A stretch of DNA of 64,000 bases, from positions 807,501 through 871,500 of the forward strand of contig JADJBE010000001.1 of NCBI GenBank assembly GCA_016703895.1, given 5' to 3'. A program made the translations under genes and the position numbers. The notes under the pieces are model-generated. The model did no database searches. It was not told the DNA's origin and saw only the letters and a program-made list of their open reading frames with translations. The DNA is from Pseudomonadota bacterium. GTDB lineage: Bacteria > Pseudomonadota > Gammaproteobacteria > Steroidobacterales > Steroidobacteraceae. Below, piece by piece: positions 42,972 to 51,807 of this stretch; position 1 is the first letter of the stretch, and every line of letters begins with the position of its first letter.

Positions 42972-43799
42972 ATGCAAGAATCACCCACGCCCGGCTCCGC
43001 GGCGGGTTCCGTAGTCGTGGCGGCTGACTTCGTATCGCAGTTGTTACCCGTTGAGCATGGTCGCCGAATTGCCTTGTTCCTCGATGTTGACGGCACGCTG
43101 GTCGGATTCTCACCGACGCCGGCGGACACCACCATACCGCTGCATCTGCGCGAGTCGCTCGATACACTCACGCGGCAACTCGATGGTGCCGTCTCAATAG
43201 TTAGTGGTCGCTCGATGCGCGATCTCGACCGCCTGTTTCCCGACGCCGGGTTTACGCGCATTGGAGCGCACGGTGGCGTAATCCAGACGCCGACCGAGTT
43301 ACTAGCCAGCGCGCCGGCACCGGATCCCGCATTGCTGCTACGCGTTCGCGACGTGCTGCAGCGCGCGGTCGCTGCGGATCCGCGGCTGTACCTCGAGGAC
43401 AAAGAAGTGAGTGTTGCGTTACACTACCGTCGCGCTCCGGAGCGCGAGCTAGAAGTTCGCAGCCTCATTTCGGAGTTGGCGCCTGATGGCAGTGGGCTAC
43501 GCATACAGTGGGGCGCTGCAGTGGCGGAAATTCGCGGCGATTCGTTCGACAAAGGCACGGCAATCGCCGCGTTGCTCGCAGTCGCGCCGTTTCACGGGCG
43601 TGTGCCGCTCTACTTTGGTGATGATTACACCGACGTCCCGGCGCTGCGTCATGTCGCGAGTGTCGGCGGCAAGTCGATCACGGTGGGCCCCAGGTTGTCA
43701 GATACTATCTACCTACATCTCGATGGGCCAGGCGAGGTGATTAGTGTTTTGCACGCGCTGTCGGTCGCCTTACAAGCCCGACGCGCGGGAGAAGTTTGA
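42972..43799 (+). CDS. otsB: trehalose-6-phosphate phosphatase
   Basis: A 275-residue HAD-family enzyme with FLDVDGTLVGFSPTP (nucleophile Asp), SIVSGRSMRDLDRLF, the conserved GAHGGV and the motif GDDYTDVPALRHV that binds Mg. It removes phosphate from trehalose-6-phosphate, giving trehalose. ATG 42972 is used; a GTG at 42954 is possible. It precedes otsA by 3 bases, in otsBA order. Confidence 0.93.
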   Translation: MQESPTPGSAAGSVVVAADFVSQLLPVEHGRRIALFLDVDGTLVGFSPTPADTTIPLHLRESLDTLTRQLDGAVSIVSGRSMRDLDRLFPDAGFTRIGAHGGVIQTPTELLASAPAPDPALLLRVRDVLQRAVAADPRLYLEDKEVSVALHYRRAPERELEVRSLISELAPDGSGLRIQWGAAVAEIRGDSFDKGTAIAALLAVAPFHGRVPLYFGDDYTDVPALRHVASVGGKSITVGPRLSDTIYLHLDGPGEVISVLHALSVALQARRAGEV

Positions 43800-43802
43800 A
43801 CC

Positions 43803-45210
43803 ATGAGACTCGTCAATGTATCCAATCGAATCAGCATTCCGCGGCGCGCGGCGGCGCCAGGTGGTCTCGCTGTGGGCGTGCTCGCCGCGATGCGCGCACG
43901 TGGTGGTCTGTGGTTTGGCGCAAGTGGTGAGGCGCCGCAAGATAAATCGAACGCGCCCAAGTTGCTTGAACGCGACCATGTCACCTACGCCACGATCGAC
44001 GTGCCAGAAGAAATTTACGCGCCTTACTACAACGGCTTTGCCAACGGCACGTTGTGGCCACTGTTGCATTCGTTTCTCGGCACGTTCCACTACTCAGCAC
44101 ACGAATATCAAGCCTATGATGCGGTCAATAGCCTGTTCGCCGAGCAACTGACGCCGCTGTTGACCGGCGACGATCTCGTCTGGGTACACGACTATCATTT
44201 GTTTCCGCTGGCGCAAAAGCTGCGCGATCGTGGCATCCGCAACCGGATTGGTTTCTTTCTCCACATTCCGTTTCCGCCCCTACGATGTGCTGCGTGCCCT
44301 GCCGGTTTGCCCTGAGCTGATCCGCTCGTTGTTGGCCTTCGACCTGCTCGGCTTTCAGACCGAAGGGGACCAGCTTAATTTCCTGGCGAGCGCCACTGCG
44401 CTGTGGGGTGAAGCGGTGGTCGGTTCGGACAACAGTGTGTCGATGGCCGGCCGTCGCACCATGACCGGGGTGTTTCCGATCGGCGTCGATGTCGAGGAGA
44501 TTGCGGTAAGCGCCGATGAGGCGATGCATTCGAAGTCGGTCGAGCGAATGCGTGTCGGGCTGCTCGATCGGCCGTTGATGATCGGCGTCGATCGCCTCGA
44601 CTACAGCAAAGGCCTGCTCGAGCGCTTCGCCGCTTATCGGGAGTTTCTCGAGACTCACCAGGACCAGCAGAACCGCGTCGTCTATGTGCAGATCGCGCCT
44701 TTGTCGCGCACTGACGTACGCGCGTACGTGAAGCTGCGAGCCGCCCTCGAGCAATCGGCGGGGCGGACCAACGGTCTCTATGCCGACACCGACTGGACTC
44801 CCATCCGCTACCTCAATCGTAATTTTCCGCGCAACATATTGATGGGGTTCTTCCGTCTGGCGCAGGTCTGTCTGGTCACGCCGGTACGCGACGGCATGAA
44901 TCTGGTGGCGAAAGAGTTCGTTGCTGCCCAGGATCCGGATGATCCTGGCGTGTTGGTGTTGTCTTCAATGGCCGGCGCCGCCGCGGAACTCAAAGACGCC
45001 CTGCTGGTGAATCCCTACGACTCCAGTGCAATCGCGCGAGCGATGCAGCAGGCGCTGACCATGCCACTCGCCGAGCGTCGCGCGCGTCACCAGCGTTCGA
45101 TGGAGGTCTTGCGTACCAATGACATTCACCACTGGCACACCCGTTTTCTCGAGACGCTGCAGCCGATCGAATTGCAAGACGCAGCGTCGCGACTAGCAGC
45201 AGGAGCGTAA
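43803..45210 (+). CDS. otsA: trehalose-6-phosphate synthase (frameshifted in this sequence)
   Basis: A GT20 enzyme split in two frames. The first part has MRLVNVSNRISIPR, GGLAVGV and WVHDYHLFPLAQKLR; the second has LRALPVCPELIRSLLAFDLL, IGVDRLDYSKGLLERF and TPVRDGMNLVAKEFVAAQ. The frames join at HIPFP-PYDVL near 44280, where a CCCC run has one extra C. The restored protein is about 469 residues, normal for OtsA. It makes trehalose-6-phosphate from UDP-glucose and glucose-6-phosphate, an osmotic and desiccation protectant. Confidence 0.9.
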
Positions 45211-45213
45211 CTG

Positions 45214-45692
45214 ATGACCGCATTCTTCGATTTCAACATGACAGCACTCGATGGCTCGGCGGATCTGCTAGGCCCGCTGCGCGGGCGGGTGGTGCTCGCG
45301 GTGAATGTCGCGAGTCGGTGCGGCTATACCCCCAGTACCGCGGTCTCGAGCAGTTGTACCAGGAGACCCAGGGCGCCGGTCTCACCGTTATTGGCTTTCC
45401 CTGCAACCAGTTCGGCGCCCAGGAGCCCGGTACGGCGGCTGAGATCCAGTCGTTCTGTAGTTCCACCTATCAGGTGAGCTTCCCGTTGTCGGCCAAACTC
45501 GAGGTCAATGGACCGGGCCGCCATCCGCTCTATGCCTGGCTGACCGACCCCGCCCAAGGGTTCGGCGGAGACATCGAGTGGAACTTCGAGAAATTTCTGT
45601 TGGGCCGTGATGGCGCGCTCCTCAAGCGCTATCCTGCAGGGACCAAGCCGCAGGATAGCGGCCTGATCGAGGATATCGCGACGGCCTTGTAG
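45214..45692 (+). CDS. glutathione peroxidase / thioredoxin-type peroxidase (frameshifted in this sequence)
   Basis: A GPx-fold protein with VNVASRCGYTP (active Cys) in one frame and QYRGLEQLYQETQGAGLTVI, GFPCNQFGAQEPG and WNFEKFLLGRDG in another. The frames meet at 45329-45333, where a run of five C needs a sixth. The restored protein of about 159 residues matches bacterial BtuE-type peroxidases, which reduce hydroperoxides. It starts 3 bases after otsA and may be in its operon. Confidence 0.88.
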
Positions 45693-45725
45693 GGAGACCG
45701 GCGCGCGGACTAGCGAGGTGCGCCT

Positions 45726-46157
45726 ATGATTTCTGTAGAACAGTTATTAGCCAGCAAGCGTTCGGCATCGGTTCATTCGGTCGATCCCGACACGCCCGTG
45801 CTCGACGCGATTCGTCTGATGGCGGAGAAATACGTCGGCGCCGTGCTTGTCTTGAAAGGCAAGGAGCTGGTCGGCATCGTTTCCGAACGTGACTATGCTC
45901 GTAAGGTTGTCTTGCTGGGGCGCTCGTCGAGTGCCACGCCCGTTTGGCAGATCATGAGCTCGCCGGTGATTACCGTATCGCCGCGCGATCGGGTGAACGA
46001 GTGCATGCGCCGGATGACCGAGAAACGCATCCGGCACCTACCAGTGGTCGATGCGGGCGAGTTGGTAGGCGTGATCTCAATTGGCGACATCGTCAAGTCG
46101 GTGATCGAAGAGCAGGAGCGCACCATAGCCGATCTCGAACAATACATTCACCGCTAA
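45726..46157 (+). CDS. tandem CBS-domain protein
   Basis: A 143-residue protein made of two CBS domains: VLDAIRLMAEKYVGAVLVL to GIVSERDYARKVVL, then VTVSPRDRV-like residues to RIRHLPVVDAGELVGVISIG followed by DIVK. Such stand-alone pairs bind adenine nucleotides and regulate partner proteins. The partner is unknown. It converges on dctM with a 4-base overlap. Confidence 0.9.
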   Translation: MISVEQLLASKRSASVHSVDPDTPVLDAIRLMAEKYVGAVLVLKGKELVGIVSERDYARKVVLLGRSSSATPVWQIMSSPVITVSPRDRVNECMRRMTEKRIRHLPVVDAGELVGVISIGDIVKSVIEEQERTIADLEQYIHR

Positions 46158-47539
46158 TTGTTATATACGGCTTTCGGTAGCCAGGTCGCGATCTCGGGCC
46201 AGATCGCAATGATCGCCAATGCCAGCAACTGCAGTGCGACGAATGGCAGCACGCCGCGATAGATCGTGCCGGTGCTTACCTCGGGCGGTGCGACACCGCG
46301 CAGGTAAAACAGCGCGAAACCGAAAGGTGGCGTGAGGAATGAAGTCTGCAGGTTGATGGCGATCATCACGCCTAACCACACCGGATCGAGCCCCATCGCC
46401 AGCAATACGGGCCCCACGATCGGTACCACGACGTACGTGATCTCGATGAAATCGAGTACAAAGCCGAGCACGAACATCACCAGCATGACGACCAGCATCG
46501 CGCCGAACACGCCGCCAGGCAGCCCGGTGAGCAGTTCATGCACCACGTCATCCCCACCGAGACCACGGAACACGATCGAGAAAATCGCCGCCCCGATCAG
46601 AATCATGAACACCATTGCACTCATGCGTACGGTGCCCTGCATGACCTCGCGCAAGCGAGCAAGTGTTAGTTGCCTGCGGCTCACGGCCAGCAGCAGCGCG
46701 CCGGCCGCGCCGACTGCTGCCGCCTCGGTTGGTGTCGCCACACCCGAGATGATCGAGCCGAGCACCGCCAGGATCAGTACCAGTGGCGCGACTAACACGC
46801 GCAGCACGCGCAGCCCAAAGCCGCTTACCCGTGCCGCCGTCCGCTCTGCCAGCGGCAGCGCCGGCATGGTGGCCGGTCGCATGGCCGCGACGACTGCGAG
46901 GTATATGAGATAGAGTCCCACTAACAACAGACCCGGAAATAGCGCGCCCAGGAACAGATCGCCGACTGAAATCGTCTCTGGCGAGTAGATTCCTTGGCGC
47001 AACTGGGCCTGCGAATAAGCCGATGACAATACGTCACCCAGCAGCACGAGAATGATCGACGGCGGAATGATTTGTCCGAGAGTGCCGGCAGCGCAGATCG
47101 TGCCGGTAGAGATCCTGGCATCATAGCCGCGCTTCAGCATGGTCGGCAGGCATAGCAAGCCCATCGTCACGACCGTCGCACCAACAATACCCGTGCTTGC
47201 AGCTAACAAGGTCCCAACGATCATCACTGAATAGGCGAGGCCGCCCCGCAATCTGCCAAACAGCAGGCCGAGCGTCTCCAGCAGATCCTCCGCGATTCGC
47301 GCCCGCTCCAGCACCAGCCCCATGAACACGAACAGTGGCACAGCGATCAGTGTCTCGTTCTGCATCGTGCCGAAAATGCGACTCGGCAGTGCCTCGAGAT
47401 AGCTCCCGTCGAACCAACCCAGCGCCTCCGCGGCGATGGCGAACAGTAATGAGACGCCGCCCAACGTGAAAGCAACTGGAAATCCCGCGAGCAGCGCGAG
47501 TACGACGGTCAAAAACAGCAGTAGTGCGGCGACTTCCAT
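46154..47539 (-). CDS. dctM: TRAP transporter large membrane subunit
   Basis: A 461-residue DctM with about 12-13 helices, the conserved VPLFVFMGLVLERARIAEDL, IPPSIILVLLGDVLSSAYSQ and FGFALFYLRGVAPPEVSTGT. It is the ion-motive subunit of a tripartite ATP-independent periplasmic transporter, driven by Na+ or H+. It belongs to the group of mannitol/chloroaromatic-type TRAP transporters. It follows dctQ by 11 bases. No DctP-type binding protein gene is nearby, so the substrate is open. Confidence 0.9.
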   Translation of the reverse strand: MEVAALLLFLTVVLALLAGFPVAFTLGGVSLLFAIAAEALGWFDGSYLEALPSRIFGTMQNETLIAVPLFVFMGLVLERARIAEDLLETLGLLFGRLRGGLAYSVMIVGTLLAASTGIVGATVVTMGLLCLPTMLKRGYDARISTGTICAAGTLGQIIPPSIILVLLGDVLSSAYSQAQLRQGIYSPETISVGDLFLGALFPGLLLVGLYLIYLAVVAAMRPATMPALPLAERTAARVSGFGLRVLRVLVAPLVLILAVLGSIISGVATPTEAAAVGAAGALLLAVSRRQLTLARLREVMQGTVRMSAMVFMILIGAAIFSIVFRGLGGDDVVHELLTGLPGGVFGAMLVVMLVMFVLGFVLDFIEITYVVVPIVGPVLLAMGLDPVWLGVMIAINLQTSFLTPPFGFALFYLRGVAPPEVSTGTIYRGVLPFVALQLLALAIIAIWPEIATWLPKAVYNN

Positions 47540-47550
47540 TGTTCAGTGCG

Positions 47551-48045
47551 TCAGCCTTGGCGAATACGAACCAACGCGCGCCGCAAGTCGGCGACTGCCT
47601 GCAGCCCCAACAAAATTGCCATCAGCGGAATGATCGCTTTAAGCAGAAACAGCGCCGCCAGACCGTTAGCCTCACGCGACGACTCGCGCACGGCAAACGA
47701 AGCGGCGACATAGGGATAGCTGGTGTAGAGAATGTAGGCACATAGCGGCAGCAGCAAGAGCACGATACCGAGCGCGTCGACCCAGCCCTGCTGCCGCGGC
47801 GATGCGCGGCGATAGAACACGTCGACGCGCACATGGTCCTCGTGCCGCAACGCATAGCTTGCGCCCAGCATGAAGACAACAGCGTGCATCCAGGTGATCG
47901 ACTCCTGCAACCAGATGAGCCCGATGCCGAAGACGTAACGCAGGATTACCACGATGAGCGTAACGGTGACCATCGCGAGTGTGAGCCACGCAATCGTTCG
48001 CCCGAGCCAGTCAGAGCAGCGGTCAATCAAGCTATCTGCGCGCAT
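47551..48045 (-). CDS. dctQ: TRAP transporter small membrane subunit
   Basis: A 164-residue DctQ with four helices and the family segment LIWLQESITWMHAVVFMLGA then HEDHVRVDVFYRRASPRQQG. It partners DctM. The transcript leader (48046-48233) contains a 12-base inverted repeat. The binding protein should be encoded elsewhere. Confidence 0.88.
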   Translation of the reverse strand: MRADSLIDRCSDWLGRTIAWLTLAMVTVTLIVVILRYVFGIGLIWLQESITWMHAVVFMLGASYALRHEDHVRVDVFYRRASPRQQGWVDALGIVLLLLPLCAYILYTSYPYVAASFAVRESSREANGLAALFLLKAIIPLMAILLGLQAVADLRRALVRIRQG

Positions 48046-48084
48046 GCGGCGACATACTGGCTGCGCGTGAGCCTTGCTGCAAGT

Positions 48085-48162
48085 GACGGGAGCCGTGCGC
48101 GGTAAAGAGCCGGGGTTTCTCAGGGACCGACCTGCTCGAGGGACGGCGGAACGGCTCCCGTC
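48085..48162. repeat. inverted repeat in the dctQ upstream region
   Basis: GACGGGAGCCGT (48085-48096) and ACGGCTCCCGTC (48151-48162) are perfect 12-base complements around a 54-base GC-rich loop. It lies between the stop of trkH and the start of dctQ, both on the minus strand, so it could be a terminator-like stem for trkH, or a leader structure or operator for dctQM. No T-run follows. It does not resemble a riboswitch I can name. Confidence 0.5.
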
Positions 48163-48233
48163 GTCTATTCAGATGCGGCGGCAGCGAAATTGGTTGCAAT
48201 GAGCGACGACCTGCGCGCCGAGCTGGTGGCGCT

Positions 48234-49682
48234 CTACTTGCGCCAGAACACCGGTGTGAACAGCACCAACACGCTGAATATCTCGAGGCGACCCAGGATC
48301 ATCGCGGCCGTGAAAATCCAGGTCTGTGCATCGGTGAGCGACTCATAGGTTGTCGACGGGCCGACTTCACCGAGGGCGGGGCCGAGGTTGTTGAGCGATG
48401 CGACGGCAGCGGACAGGGACGAGACGATATCGAGACCTGTCAGCAGCAGACTGAAAGTGACGGCTGCGATGGTCATGAAATAGAGGAAAATAAAGGCCAG
48501 CACCGAGTAGATGATGCGGTCCGGCACGACATTCCCGCCGATGCGGATCGGGATCACCGCGCTGGGATGGACGAGCTGCTTGAATTCGCGCGCGGCTTGC
48601 CGCCACAAGAGCAGCGTACGAAACATCTTGATACCACCACCGGTCGAGCCGGTGCTGCACAGGATGCAAGACAGAAACAGCATCCATACCGGCGCGAACA
48701 GGGGCCATAGCTCGTAGTTCTCGGACGAAAAGCCTGTGGTGGTCGCCACCGAGATCACGTTGAACGTGGTGTGCCGCAAGGACTCGAGCAAGTCCGGGTA
48801 AGTGCCCGATATCGTCAGCAGGCCGGCAATCAGCAAGATGCTCCCACCCAGCACCATCAGCACCGCCTTTCCCTGGGTGTCTCGCTGGTAGGGCTTGAGC
48901 GAAAAAGTGCGCAGTGCGACGAAGTGCCGCGCAAAACTCACCGATGCCAGGACCATGAAAACGGACAGCACGATCTCGACCGCTGCGGTGTCGAACGCGC
49001 CGATACTGGCATCTCGCGATGAGAAGCCGCCCAACGCCATCACCGAAAACGCATGGCAGACCGAGTCGAGCCAGCTCAAGCCGCACAGCTTCAGCGCAAT
49101 GATGGCGGCCACGGTGAACACCAGGTAAGTGAGCCACAATGCTTTCGCCGTCTCGGTGATGCGGGGTGTTAGCTTCTCGTCCTTCACCGGGCCGGGCGTC
49201 TCGGCCTTGTAGAGCTGCATGCCACCCACGCCTAATAGCGGCAGAATTGCCACCGCCAAGACGATGATGCCGATGCCGCCCAACCAGTGCAGCATCGTGC
49301 GCCAGATGTTGATCGACGGCGGTAGGTAGTCGAGGCCGTGCAACACCGTCGAGCCGGTGGTCGTTATGCCGGACACGGCTTCGAAGTAGGCATCCGTGAA
49401 GCTCAGATCTGGCAGTGCCACCATCAGCGGGATCGAGGCTGACGCTGACATCAAGACCCAGGACAATGTGACGAGGATGAAGCCATCGCGCGGCTTCAGC
49501 TCGCGTCGGAAGCGGCGTGTGGACAGCGCAACTCCCAGGCCGACTACCAGGTTGACACCCGCCGCGATCACGAAGTCCATCACTGCGCCATCGCCTGAGC
49601 CTAGCGACCAGGCGATCGGTACTAGATAGGCAACGCTGAAGAACGCCAGCATCGCCCCGAGTACATGCGCAATGGCTAACAA
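48234..49682 (-). CDS. trkH: potassium uptake protein TrkH
   Basis: A 482-residue K+ translocator with the four pore repeats: GITTTGSTVL, MALGGFSSRD, VATTTGFSSE and ASLNNLGPALG selectivity segments, and conserved WRTMLHWLGGIGIIVLAVAI. The N-terminus is typical. It forms a channel with TrkA on the inner face. It starts 21 bases after the TrkA stop, so trkAH is one minus-strand operon; trkA is broken in this sequence. Confidence 0.95.
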   Translation of the reverse strand: MLAIAHVLGAMLAFFSVAYLVPIAWSLGSGDGAVMDFVIAAGVNLVVGLGVALSTRRFRRELKPRDGFILVTLSWVLMSASASIPLMVALPDLSFTDAYFEAVSGITTTGSTVLHGLDYLPPSINIWRTMLHWLGGIGIIVLAVAILPLLGVGGMQLYKAETPGPVKDEKLTPRITETAKALWLTYLVFTVAAIIALKLCGLSWLDSVCHAFSVMALGGFSSRDASIGAFDTAAVEIVLSVFMVLASVSFARHFVALRTFSLKPYQRDTQGKAVLMVLGGSILLIAGLLTISGTYPDLLESLRHTTFNVISVATTTGFSSENYELWPLFAPVWMLFLSCILCSTGSTGGGIKMFRTLLLWRQAAREFKQLVHPSAVIPIRIGGNVVPDRIIYSVLAFIFLYFMTIAAVTFSLLLTGLDIVSSLSAAVASLNNLGPALGEVGPSTTYESLTDAQTWIFTAAMILGRLEIFSVLVLFTPVFWRK

Positions 49683-49703
49683 ACGCGATTACCGGCTGGC
49701 GGG

Positions 49704-50973
49704 CTAACGCCCGGATCCACCGACAAACAGCCGCTCGATCTGCTCGACGTGACGCCGATCGGACATGAAGATGATGACGTGATCGTCGGCGGCGATCACG
49801 GTGTCGTGATGCGCCATGATCACCTGGTCGCCGCGGGCAATGGCGCCGATGGCAGCACCGGCGGGCAGCTTGATATCCTCGATGCGGCGGCCGACGACGC
49901 GCGAGCTCTTCTCGTCGCCATGCACGATCGTTTCCAGCGCTTCGGCAGCGCCGCGGCGCAGGCTGTGCACCCTGACGACGTCGGCGCGCCGCACATGCGC
50001 GAGCAGTGAGCCGATCGTGATCGTTTGCGGCGAGATCGCAATGTCAATCGTGCCGCTTTCCATCAACTCGCCATAAGATGGCTTGTTGATCAACGCCATC
50101 ACCTTCTTAGCACCGAGCCGCTTGGCGAGCATCGCCGAGAGAATGTTCGCTTCCTCGGAATTGGTGAGCGCCGCAAACACATCGCAGCTGTCGATATAAC
50201 TTGACCTGATTGGTCTCCTCAAGCTCCTTGGCGACACGAAAGCCGATGTTGCCGCCACCCGCGATGACGACACGACGTACGGGCGGCTCTTCCTTGCGCA
50301 TCTCCGCCATGAACCGGCGGATGTCCTGACGCGCGGCCAGAAAGAAAACTTCATCACCGTCTTCGATCACGGTATCGCCATCGGGTACGATACTGCGGCC
50401 ACCGCGAAAGATGGCGACGACTCGTCCCTCAGTGTTAGGAATGTGCTCACGCAGAGTGCGCAGGCGCTGCCCTACCAACAAACCACCGGGCCTGGCTCTG
50501 ACGCTCACCAGCCGCACTCGGCCGTCGGCAAAGTCGAGCACCTGCAGTGCGCCCGGGTAGCGGATCAGACGTTCGATGTACTCGGTAACGAGTTGTTCGG
50601 GACTGATCCAGACATCGACCGACAAGGCTTCATCGCTGAACAGTTCCTTGTGACGGGTGTACTCAGCCGAGCGGATGCGCGCGATCTTCATGCGCGTGCG
50701 GTACAGGGTGTAGGCGACTTCGCAGGCCATCATATTCACCTCGTCGCTCGAGGTGAGTGCGACGAGTACGTCGGCAGTCGCTGCACCGGCAGCTTCGAGC
50801 ACAGAGGGATAGGCGGCGTTGCCCGCGACCGTGCGGATATCGAGCCGGTCCTGCAGGTCACGCAGCACGTCCTCGTCCACATCGACGACCGTCACCTCGT
50901 TGGCTTCTTCACGGGACAGGTGGTGGGCGGCAGTACGGCCCACCTGGCCGGCTCCCAGGATGACGATCTTCAT
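49704..50973 (-). CDS. trkA: Trk system potassium regulatory protein TrkA (frameshift with internal deletion)
   Basis: The N-terminal RCK domain has VILGAGQVGRTAAHHLSREE and NQVKL after VIAGGGNIGFRVAKELEE, in one frame. The second half has IDSCDVFAALTNSEEANILS and the two TrkA_C-type domains in another frame. The join near 50195-50202 lacks about 34 residues normally found between the second dinucleotide-binding glycine loop and DVFxALTN, and the net shift is one base. The total coding length is about 423 codons instead of about 458. Unlike the single-base frameshifts, this could be a real deletion or a collapsed read. Confidence 0.85.
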
Positions 50974-50991
50974 GGATGCGTACTTTACAGC

Positions 50992-51807
50992 TTAGCGGTG
51001 CTGGTTGATGGTCGCCCGCAACTCGGCTGCAGCCTGCCGAGCCGCCAGCGCGAAATCGTCGCCCTGACTGGCGTAAAGCACCGCACGGGACGAACTAATC
51101 AGCAGGCCCGAGCCGTTCGCTGTGCGGCCAAGCGTGACGGCGGCGGCGACATCACCGCCTTGGGCACCGACCCCGGGTACCAGGAATGGCAGGTCGCCCA
51201 CCCGCGCGCGGATCTCGCCTAGCTCATCGGGGTAGGTTGCCCCTACCACCAGCATGCAGTTGCCCTGTTTGTTCCAGTCGGTCGCCACTTTGTCCGCGAC
51301 CACTTGGTAGAGCGTCCGCGCGCCGACAGCCAAGTCCTGAAAATCTCGCGCGCCGGGGTTTGAGGTGCGGCATAGCACGATCACACCGCGATCGCTGTGC
51401 TCGAGGAACGGTTGCACCGAGTCGAAACCTAGGTACGGGTTGACGGTGACGGCGTCCGCGCCGTACCGCTCGAAGGCCTCGCGTGCATAGCGTTCAGCCG
51501 TGCTGCCGATATCGCCGCGCTTACTGTCCAGAATGATCAACGCCTGCGGCGCTGTCGCGCGGATATAGGCGATCGTCTGTTCAAGCTGGTCTTCGGCGCG
51601 CTCGGCGGCATAGTGAGCGAACTGCGGCTTGTAGGCGGCAACTTGATCATGGGTTGCATCGATGATCGCCTTGTTGAACTCGAAAATGGCTTGTGGCCGG
51701 TGGCGCAGCAGGGCGGGGAATCGAGCCGGCTCCGGATCGAGTCCGACGCAAACCAGTGAGTCGTGTGCACTCCAAGCTGTTTGCAGTCGGGCCATGAAGC
51801 GGCTCAT
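50992..51807 (-). CDS. pyrF: orotidine 5'-phosphate decarboxylase
   Basis: A 271-residue OMP decarboxylase of the longer type 2 group: VCVGLDPEPARFP, ILDSKRGDIGSTAERYAREA with the DxKxxD-like catalytic Lys and Asp, DAVTVNPYLGFDSVQPFLE and LVPGVGAQGGD. It makes UMP from OMP. The ATG at 51805-51807 overlaps the uvrD stop (ATGA), so it is translated with uvrD; an earlier in-frame start at 51846 is less likely. Confidence 0.95.
   Translation of the reverse strand: MSRFMARLQTAWSAHDSLVCVGLDPEPARFPALLRHRPQAIFEFNKAIIDATHDQVAAYKPQFAHYAAERAEDQLEQTIAYIRATAPQALIILDSKRGDIGSTAERYAREAFERYGADAVTVNPYLGFDSVQPFLEHSDRGVIVLCRTSNPGARDFQDLAVGARTLYQVVADKVATDWNKQGNCMLVVGATYPDELGEIRARVGDLPFLVPGVGAQGGDVAAAVTLGRTANGSGLLISSSRAVLYASQGDDFALAARQAAAELRATINQHR

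Noticed and set aside
48046..48233. Possible riboswitch before dctQ
   Set aside because: I could not match the conserved bases of any riboswitch class; kept only as an inverted repeat.
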